DNA of 64,000 nucleotides from Ruminococcaceae bacterium FB2012 (GTDB taxonomy: Bacteria; Bacillota; Clostridia; Oscillospirales; Ruminococcaceae): NCBI GenBank assembly GCA_900104495.1, contig FMXS01000004.1, positions 1-64,000 of the forward strand, read 5' to 3'. A program made the translations under genes and the position numbers. The number at the start of each line of letters is the position of its first letter. Positions within the stretch are counted from its first letter, which is position 1. The notes under the pieces were generated by a model. That model had not been told where the DNA came from, did not search any database, and saw only the letters and a program-made list of their open reading frames with translations. Positions 57,837 to 64,000 of the stretch are shown here, piece after piece.

Positions 57837-59564
57837 ATGGCATCAGAAAACTTTAACCGTTTATTAAAACGCACAGGCGGATTCTATTCCGTCATCGGAA
57901 GGCACCCATTCCTGATCAGCTTCGGACTGATCTTTCTGCTGGTGCCCCTCTGCTTCGGCGCTCAGAGCAATATCACCGACAGCGCCAAGATGGTCTGGTG
58001 CCTTTTTGGCCTTGCCGGCCCGATAGCTGCGATGTTCGTGTTCTACAGCGTGGATCTCATCAGCAAAAAGGCATTCTTTATCTGCTCGGGAGTCCTTGTC
58101 ATCCCGTGGATGCTGGTCAGCCATGCATTTATACGCTCAGAGCGGGCTTCGCTGTGGATCTTCGGCTATATGGCCGGAGGAGCGTTCCTGTACTGGTATA
58201 TGACACTCGGCGATAAGGAGAGAAGCGATAAGCACAACGCTTTCGTGATAATGGTGCTGAGCTTTTCAATCAAGTTCTGCTATGTGCTCTATTCAAGCTG
58301 CTACACCCGTCAGAACGACGTCGGCTCCTTCGACAAAGACTGGGGCCATGCCGGATATATCGAGTATCTGATACAGAATAAGCATCTCCCCGATTTCTGC
58401 CCCACCGAAAGATGGCAGTTCTATCATCCGCCGCTTCATCATACTATATCCGCCTGCTGGATAGATTTCTGCGAGAACATCTTAGGCGCCTCGCGCAATC
58501 ACGCCCGCGAATCTCTCCAGATGCTGATGCTGTTCTATTCCGTCGCCGCAGTTATAATCGTTTATAAGCTGCTGAGATATTTCGATTTCAGCGGGAAGTC
58601 ACTGCTGTTGCCGCTGGCGCTGTTTGCCTTCCACCCGGCCTATATCCTTTCCTCGGGAGCTATAAACAACGACCAGCTGGCCGCACTGCTTACGGTGCTT
58701 ACCATGCTCTTTACCCTGCGCTGGTTCCGGCAGCCCGATACCAAACATATCATACCTATCGCGCTGTCCATAGGCTTCGGCATGATGGCCAAGCTGAATG
58801 CGGGTACAATTGCCCCCGCCGTCGCGGCCCTGTTCCTGTGGCAGCTGATAAAGCATGTTAACGAGATAAAGACATTTATACGGCAGTATATAGTTTTCGG
58901 AGTTATCTGCGTCCCGCTGGGGCTTTGGTGGCAGGTGAAGAACAGGATCGTATGGGGTATGCCCTTCGATTACGTCCCCACCGTGGGCGGGAGCCAGTAT
59001 ATCGACATGGGCATCTTTGAAAGGCTCTTTGACTTTTCCGGCAAACAGTTCTCCCCCGTTTTCGAGAACTGGATAACCGACGGCCGCAGCTTCACAGAGT
59101 ACAACCCCAACATTGCGATCCTCAAGAATTCTATCTTCGGCGAGAATATCAAGGAAAGCAATTTCCCCGGAGAGAACACCGTTATCCCGACGATACTGTT
59201 TTGGGTGGCTTTGGTTTTGGCATTAATCGGAGTTTTCGCGCTGTTCTTCTTCCTGTTCAAGAAAAAAGCCCGCCTTTCCAGACCGCATAAGCTCTTTTTT
59301 GCGATCTACTGGATATTCACAATGTATTATTTCTATGTATTCTGCTATACCTACTCCGCCACCTGCACTATGAATTTCCGCTACCTTACTCCTTTGCTGG
59401 CGGTGTCGGCGATAGAATACGCTATGCTCTTCGACCATTTGGAAAGCGACCGTGGCAATACAGTCAAAAAGGTCATTTCCCGTGTGCTGACCGTCGGAGT
59501 CATCCTCTTCTGCGTGCTTTCGGTAGTGACTTATCTGCTGGTCGGATATGTGGGAGCCAAGTAA
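57837..59564 (+). CDS. GT-C type membrane glycosyltransferase (GT39/PMT-like)
   Basis: 575 residues with about 12 membrane segments. The first outer loop has an acidic catalytic candidate (TRQNDVGSFDKDWGHAGYIEYL) and WQFYHPPLHHTISACW, typical of ArnT/PMT-like enzymes that use polyprenyl-phosphate sugars. Follows the flavoprotein by one base. With GtrA it may build a lipid-linked sugar and transfer it to a cell-surface acceptor. Confidence 0.87.
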   Translation: MASENFNRLLKRTGGFYSVIGRHPFLISFGLIFLLVPLCFGAQSNITDSAKMVWCLFGLAGPIAAMFVFYSVDLISKKAFFICSGVLVIPWMLVSHAFIRSERASLWIFGYMAGGAFLYWYMTLGDKERSDKHNAFVIMVLSFSIKFCYVLYSSCYTRQNDVGSFDKDWGHAGYIEYLIQNKHLPDFCPTERWQFYHPPLHHTISACWIDFCENILGASRNHARESLQMLMLFYSVAAVIIVYKLLRYFDFSGKSLLLPLALFAFHPAYILSSGAINNDQLAALLTVLTMLFTLRWFRQPDTKHIIPIALSIGFGMMAKLNAGTIAPAVAALFLWQLIKHVNEIKTFIRQYIVFGVICVPLGLWWQVKNRIVWGMPFDYVPTVGGSQYIDMGIFERLFDFSGKQFSPVFENWITDGRSFTEYNPNIAILKNSIFGENIKESNFPGENTVIPTILFWVALVLALIGVFALFFFLFKKKARLSRPHKLFFAIYWIFTMYYFYVFCYTYSATCTMNFRYLTPLLAVSAIEYAMLFDHLESDRGNTVKKVISRVLTVGVILFCVLSVVTYLLVGYVGAK

Positions 59565-59576
59565 GGACGGCGAATC

Positions 59577-60752
59577 ATGAAGAACAAGCATATCGTCACC
59601 GACCCTAAGACCGGCGAAAAGCGCTGCACCTGCTTCAAGCGCTGCGGCGGCTGTCAGCTGGACATGACCTACTCTCAACAGCTTGAACGCAAACAGCAGA
59701 AGGCCGAGAGGATGCTCTCGCGGTTCTGTAAGGTGAACCCCATCATCGGCATGGAAACGCCGTATAACTACCGGAATAAAGTGCAGACCGTTTTCGGATA
59801 TGACAGCCGGAGACAGCTTATCTCCGGGGTCTATCAGTCAAACTCGGGACGCCTTACCGCCACCGAAGACTGTATGCTGGAGGACAGGACCTGCACGAAA
59901 GCGGTCCTCGCCTTCAAGCGTCTGATGAAGAGTTTCAGGCTGACGCCCTATGACCCCGTTTCGGGGAAGGGCTTTGTCAGACATCTCCTCACAAGATATT
60001 CGGCTTCGACGGGACAGCTCATGGTCTGCGTCTGCGCCTCGGGGAGCGCTTTTCCTTCGGCTAAGGCCTTCGCCTCGGAGCTGAAAAAAGCCTGCCCCGT
60101 GCTGACGAGTTTTGTGCTTAATGTCAGTGACAAGACCCTTCCTCTCTCCCTCGGAGAACGGGATATCGTCCTTTACGGCAGCGGGCATATCGAGGATGTC
60201 ATCCTCGGAAAAAGGTTCATCATCTCGCCGCGGTCCTTTTATCAAGTCAATTCGGTACAGACGGAGAAGCTGTATTCCCTCGCCGCCGAGCTGGCGGACC
60301 TCCGCATCTCCGACGTGCTGATAGACGCCTACTGCGGCACCGGCACCATAGGCATCATCTGCGCCGATAAGGTCAGCCGCGTCCTCGGGACGGAGCTGAA
60401 CCCCGCCGCTTGCAGGGACGCCCGGGAGAATCTGCGCCTCAACGGCATCACGAATTATACAACTGTCAACGAGGACGCCGGGAAGTTCATGCGCTCACTC
60501 GCCGCCGAAAAGACACATATAGACACCGTCATCACCGACCCGCCCCGGGCCGGATGCGACAGGCGCTTTTTCGATTCGCTTATCGCCCTGTCGCCGAGAA
60601 GAACGGTCTATATCTCCTGCAAGATAGAATCTTTGGAGAGGGATCTGAAATATCTGACAAAAAGCGGCTATAAAGTCACGGCGATACAGCCCGTGGATAT
60701 GTTTCCCCATACCGTCGGGATAGAGACCGTGTCGCTTCTCGAAAAAATTTGA
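59577..60752 (+). CDS. RlmD/RumA-like RNA uracil-C5 methyltransferase
   Basis: 391 residues. N-terminal cysteine cluster (CTCFKRCGGCQL) likely for an iron-sulfur centre, SAM-binding DAYCGTGTIGI, the catalytic region TDPPRAGCD and the cysteine in VYISCKIESLERDL, where most relatives have CNP. No TRAM domain is seen at the N-terminus, so it is shorter than E. coli RlmD. Target (23S U1939 or other) not certain. Confidence 0.9.
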   Translation: MKNKHIVTDPKTGEKRCTCFKRCGGCQLDMTYSQQLERKQQKAERMLSRFCKVNPIIGMETPYNYRNKVQTVFGYDSRRQLISGVYQSNSGRLTATEDCMLEDRTCTKAVLAFKRLMKSFRLTPYDPVSGKGFVRHLLTRYSASTGQLMVCVCASGSAFPSAKAFASELKKACPVLTSFVLNVSDKTLPLSLGERDIVLYGSGHIEDVILGKRFIISPRSFYQVNSVQTEKLYSLAAELADLRISDVLIDAYCGTGTIGIICADKVSRVLGTELNPAACRDARENLRLNGITNYTTVNEDAGKFMRSLAAEKTHIDTVITDPPRAGCDRRFFDSLIALSPRRTVYISCKIESLERDLKYLTKSGYKVTAIQPVDMFPHTVGIETVSLLEKI

Positions 60753-60761
60753 GCAAAGGCC

Positions 60762-60790
60762 TTGACAAGCGACATAATGTGTGCTATAAT
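60762..60790 (+). promoter_or_regulatory. promoter of rpmE
   Basis: TTGACA (60,762-60,767), 17-bp spacer, TATAAT (60,785-60,790), a consensus promoter. About 95 nt of leader follow before the start codon, with no assigned structure. Confidence 0.93.
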
Positions 60791-60891
60791 ATTTAGGTAA
60801 ATTTGTGATCACTACATAGAACTACTGTCTGAACTGAGGATGATGGGCTTCTATGAGTTCATAAATCTTAGTTTGGAAGGAGGTCATAATA

Positions 60892-61092
60892 ATGAAGGAA
60901 GGAATTCATCCCAAGTATGAAGAGACTACCATCACCTGTGCCTGCGGCAACGTGATAAAGACTCGTTCTACAAAGAAGGATATCAAGGTCGAGATCTGTT
61001 CCAAGTGCCACCCGTTCTTCACCGGTAAGCAGAAGCTGGTTGATACCGGCGGACGTGTTGACAGATTCAAGAAGAGATTCAATCTTGACTGA
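60892..61092 (+). CDS. rpmE: 50S ribosomal protein L31, zinc form
   Basis: 66 residues. Cysteines in CACG and CSKC give the zinc-binding (C+) type. Conserved start KEGIHPKYEETTITCACGN and end HPFFTGKQKLVDTGGRVDRFKKRF. GGAAGGAGG before ATG. Confidence 0.97.
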   Translation: MKEGIHPKYEETTITCACGNVIKTRSTKKDIKVEICSKCHPFFTGKQKLVDTGGRVDRFKKRFNLD

Positions 61093-61109
61093 TCGTACTG
61101 ATTGCAATG

Positions 61110-61133
61110 AGAGCGGATTTTCCGCTCTTTTTT
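61110..61133 (+). terminator. terminator of rpmE
   Basis: AGAGCGGA-TTT-TCCGCTCT followed by TTTT. Confidence 0.92.
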
Positions 61134-61149
61134 GTTGGGAGAGATTTTT

Positions 61150-61776
61150 ATGGGCGACGAGTATATCACCGTCAGAGGACGGGCCGAGGCCAGCTTCACC
61201 GAGAAGAAGTCGGAGTTCATCGGGCAGATCTGCCACGTTGAGAACGCCGACGATGCTGTGGCTTTCATCGAGCTGATAAGGTCAAAGCACCGCAAGGCAA
61301 GGCACAACGTCTATGCCTACATCACCCGCGACGGCAACACCACCCGCTATTCCGATGACGGCGAACCTCAGGGCACCGGCGGGACCCCCGTCCTTGATGT
61401 GCTGATGAAGGAGGGCCTCACCGATGTCTGTGTGGTAGTGACCCGGTATTTCGGCGGGATACTGCTGGGGGGAGGCGGTCTTGTCAGAGCCTATTCCCAC
61501 GCCTGTAAGATAGCCGTGGATGCCGCCGAGAAAATGGTCATGTGCCTCTGCTCGCGGTTCACGGTGAAGTGCGATTATTCCCTGTACGGCAGGCTAAGCT
61601 ATGTCCTGCCGGAGTTTTCCGCAAAGACTTTGGAGGAGAGCTTTGCCGACGACGTGAAGCTGACCGTCCTTGTAAAGTCGGAGCTGGCGGAGAAGTTCCG
61701 TATGCGCCTTGTGGACATCTCAAACGGCACCGTTTCCCTCGAAGAAGAGAAGGGCCTGCGGGAAAATTTCGCGTGA
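61150..61776 (+). CDS. YigZ/IMPACT family protein
   Basis: 208 residues. The N-terminal UPF0029 domain has KKSEFIGQICHVENADDA, KARHNVYAYI, SDDGEPQGTGGTPVLDVL and the RYFGGILLGGGGLVRAYS signature; the C-terminal DUF1949 part follows. ATG at 61,150 after GGGAGAG. May interact with ribosomes or translation factors as the family does; exact role unknown. Confidence 0.93.
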   Translation: MGDEYITVRGRAEASFTEKKSEFIGQICHVENADDAVAFIELIRSKHRKARHNVYAYITRDGNTTRYSDDGEPQGTGGTPVLDVLMKEGLTDVCVVVTRYFGGILLGGGGLVRAYSHACKIAVDAAEKMVMCLCSRFTVKCDYSLYGRLSYVLPEFSAKTLEESFADDVKLTVLVKSELAEKFRMRLVDISNGTVSLEEEKGLRENFA

Positions 61777-61823
61777 ACGAAATATTTTTTTGAAAAATAA
61801 AGGATTTTTTGTCGCCCGGATTG

Positions 61824-61829
61824 TATAAT
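61824..61829 (+). promoter_or_regulatory. -10 element ahead of dgt
   Basis: TATAAT 45 bp before the dgt start; the -35 is poor. It may drive dgt-dnaG. Confidence 0.5.
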
Positions 61830-61873
61830 ATTACAGAAACGGCTGTGAAGTTCTTCTGAGGGAGGTCTTGCTT

Positions 61874-62887
61874 ATGACTCCGCGGGAAAGATACGAGGAT
61901 TTTGAAAGAACGATGCTCTGCGAGTATGCCTGTCTGTCCGTGGATACCAAGGGCAGGATGCGCCCCTCGGAGAAATGCGACTACCGCACCGAATTCCAGC
62001 GGGACAGGGATAAGATCATCCACTGCAACTCCTTCCGGCGCCTCAAGCATAAGACCCAGGTCTTCCTTTCCCCCACCGGGGACCATTACAGGACGCGCTT
62101 GACCCATACTCTTGAAGTCGGGCAGATAGCCCGTACCATGGCAAGAGCCCTAAGACTCAACGAGGACCTCACCGAGGCTATCGCTATGGGCCACGATCTG
62201 GGACACACTCCCTTCGGCCACGCCGGCGAGCGGGCTCTCGACGAGCTTTGTCCCGATGGCTTCAAGCACTATGAACAGGGGATAAGAGTCGTTGACCTTA
62301 TCGAGAACAACGGCCGGGGCCTTGACCTCACCTACGAAGTCAAGGACGGCATTTTAAAGCATACCAATGCCAAAGCCGAGACACTTGAAGGCTATATCGT
62401 CCGTTTTGCGGACATCATCGCTTACATAAACCACGACATCGACGATTCCGTCCGGGGCGGGATAATCACCGAGGAGGATATCCCTTCGGAGATAACCGAT
62501 GTGCTGGGACACTCCAAGTCGGAGCGCATAACGACGCTGGTGGGATCTGTTATCGACAAAGGGATATATATTGAAAACGGTCAGCCCACCGTCGGTATGG
62601 ATGACGAGACCGCCAAGGCGTACAATGCCCTGCACAGATATATGTTCGACAGCGTCTATCGCAATCCGAAATGCAAATCGGAGGAAGCGAAGGCCCAGGA
62701 AATGCTCCGGAAGCTCTACGAGCATTTCTGCAATAATGTGTATTCCATGCCTCCGCTCTATGTCAGCCTTGCCGAAAGGTACGGCAAGGAAAGAGCCGTC
62801 TGCGATTATATCTCCGGCATGACCGACAGGTACGCGGTGGATATTTTCACAGACCTGTTCATACCGAAGGACTGGATGATAAGGTGA
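61874..62887 (+). CDS. dgt: dGTPase-like HD-domain triphosphohydrolase
   Basis: 337 residues. FRRLKHKTQVF, the HD metal motif THTLEVGQIARTMARAL with GHDLGHTPFGHAGE, and the later DIIAYINHDIDD. Hydrolyses deoxynucleoside triphosphates and so limits dNTP pools. ATG at 61,874 after GGAGGT. Next gene is primase, a common Firmicute pairing. Confidence 0.95.
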   Translation: MTPRERYEDFERTMLCEYACLSVDTKGRMRPSEKCDYRTEFQRDRDKIIHCNSFRRLKHKTQVFLSPTGDHYRTRLTHTLEVGQIARTMARALRLNEDLTEAIAMGHDLGHTPFGHAGERALDELCPDGFKHYEQGIRVVDLIENNGRGLDLTYEVKDGILKHTNAKAETLEGYIVRFADIIAYINHDIDDSVRGGIITEEDIPSEITDVLGHSKSERITTLVGSVIDKGIYIENGQPTVGMDDETAKAYNALHRYMFDSVYRNPKCKSEEAKAQEMLRKLYEHFCNNVYSMPPLYVSLAERYGKERAVCDYISGMTDRYAVDIFTDLFIPKDWMIR

Positions 62888-62908
62888 ACTCTTAAAGAGG
62901 TGATTTCT

Positions 62909-64000
62909 ATGGCTCTGCCGCCCGATTTTATTGACCGCTTAAAGACGGCTAACCCGATAGCGGACGTTATGGGGACCTATGTGACGCTGAAGCGCTCCGG
63001 CAGAGATTTCGTGTGCCTCTGCCCCTTCCACGGCGAAGATACGCCTTCCTGCTATGTGCATCCCGGCGAGGAGTATTTCAAATGCTTCGGATGCGGAGCC
63101 GGCGGTGATGTTATCACCTTTGTGATGCGTCATCTCAACCTTGATTACTGGGAGGCCGTGAAGTTTCTTGCCGAACGGGGAGGAGTCCCGCTTCCCGAGG
63201 ACAGTTCCTATGATACAAGGTCCGCCGAAAAACGCAAGAGAATATATAAAATGAATAAGGATGCGGCCAGGTTCTTCTACGATCAGCTCCGTGCCCCGGA
63301 GGGCAGGGTCTGCAAGGAGTATCTGAAAAAGCGCGGGCTCACCGCCGCCACGGTTATGAAATACGGCATGGGTTTCGCTCCCAACAGCTGGTCAGCGCTG
63401 AAAAGTCATATGCTCTCTTTAGGCTATTCCGAGCAGGAACTTGTGGAAGCCGGCTTGATATCCAGGTCGCAGAACAATACGAAGAAGACTTTTGATTTCT
63501 TCGTGTTCCGTCTGATGTTCCCCTTCTTTGATCTGAGAGGGAATATAGTCGGCTTCGGCGGCAGGACATTAAGCGTTGACGAAAACCGGAAATATCTGAA
63601 TTCCCGGGATACTCCCGTATATAATAAGAACAAATACCTGTTCTCGCTGAACTTCGCCAAGGACGCTTCGGTGAAGAACAGAAAGATAATACTATGTGAG
63701 GGCAACCTTGACGTTATCTCCATGAATCAAGCGGGCTTTGAAAATGCCGTCGCCTCCTGCGGAACGGCCCTCACCCCCGACCAGGTAAAGCTGATATCCC
63801 ATTATGCCGACGAGGTGCTGATCTGCTACGATTCCGATGAGGCGGGCCAAAGGGCTACCAAGCGGGCCATAGATCTTATCCGCGAGGGCGGACTGAAAGC
63901 CTCAGTGGTCATTATGAACGGCGCCAAGGACCCGGACGAGTTCATCAACAAATTCGGTCCGGCAAAATTTGAGCATATCCTAAGCAAGGCCGTGGATTCG
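62909..64000 (+). CDS. dnaG: DNA primase (5' part, cut by the window end)
   Basis: The frame is open for 364 codons to the last base. CHC2 zinc finger CPFHGEDTPS...CFGCGAGGD (about 39-65), primase N-terminal core (YLKKRGLTAATVMKYGMGFAP, GFGGRTL), and the TOPRIM domain with CEGNLDVISMNQAGF and YDSDEAGQ (about 310). Makes RNA primers for replication. AGAGGTG lies before the ATG at 62,909. rpoD would be expected next outside the window. Confidence 0.96.
   Translation, partial: MALPPDFIDRLKTANPIADVMGTYVTLKRSGRDFVCLCPFHGEDTPSCYVHPGEEYFKCFGCGAGGDVITFVMRHLNLDYWEAVKFLAERGGVPLPEDSSYDTRSAEKRKRIYKMNKDAARFFYDQLRAPEGRVCKEYLKKRGLTAATVMKYGMGFAPNSWSALKSHMLSLGYSEQELVEAGLISRSQNNTKKTFDFFVFRLMFPFFDLRGNIVGFGGRTLSVDENRKYLNSRDTPVYNKNKYLFSLNFAKDASVKNRKIILCEGNLDVISMNQAGFENAVASCGTALTPDQVKLISHYADEVLICYDSDEAGQRATKRAIDLIREGGLKASVVIMNGAKDPDEFINKFGPAKFEHILSKAVDS

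Overview
The window looks like the chromosome of a Gram-positive anaerobe of the Ruminococcus/Oscillospiraceae type. The evidence is AGGAGG-type ribosome sites, TTGACA-N17-TATAAT promoters, frequent TTG/GTG starts, a sodium-type F1Fo ATP synthase and Firmicute gene neighbourhoods (tig-clpP-clpX, rplS-lepB-rbgA-rnhB-yraN, dgt-dnaG). No lineage was tested by a search.

Positions 1-2,093 hold the end of an rRNA operon (23S end, 5S, tRNA-Asn). Next come two damaged tyrosine integrase genes that meet head to head at 1,416-1,419, apparently a scar of earlier insertions.

Positions 2,094-23,379 are a mobilizable island of about 21.3 kb in the 3' end of tRNA-Ser(GGA). It is bounded by an exact 24-bp direct repeat; the copy at 23,356-23,379 is the 3' end of the intact tRNA gene. 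From left to right it carries: an integrase; a small HTH regulator; a PD-(D/E)XK nuclease-like protein; a coiled-coil protein; a MOBP-type relaxase with its MobC partner; a 1.7-kb gene-free stretch with a hairpin-rich part (candidate oriT and candidate structured RNA) and a family of degenerate repeats; a type I restriction-modification locus with its own tyrosine recombinase and a second, inverted, start-less hsdS; a LysR regulator with a divergent redox operon and a clear T-N11-A operator; a SLOG-fold protein; and a ribbon-helix-helix protein. The hsdS pair shares two sets of long inverted repeats, so inversion could produce up to four DNA specificities.

Positions 23,380-64,000 are core chromosome. 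They hold an EAL/beta-helix fusion protein, small membrane proteins, HemW, a secreted and membrane protein group, a TetR regulator, and the atp operon (atpIBEFHAG, two extra small genes, atpDC) whose c subunit has a two-carboxylate sodium site. These are followed by a Na/Pi symporter, an M50 protease, a split radical-SAM/DUF2344 pair, rplS with a long leader, two signal peptidases, rbgA, rnhB, yraN, thrC, a DUF1540 gene, a phosphoesterase, tig-clpP-clpX, metA (predicted acetyltransferase type), a GtrA/flavoprotein/GT-C glycan cluster, an RlmD-like methyltransferase, rpmE, an IMPACT protein, dgt, and dnaG, which runs off the end.
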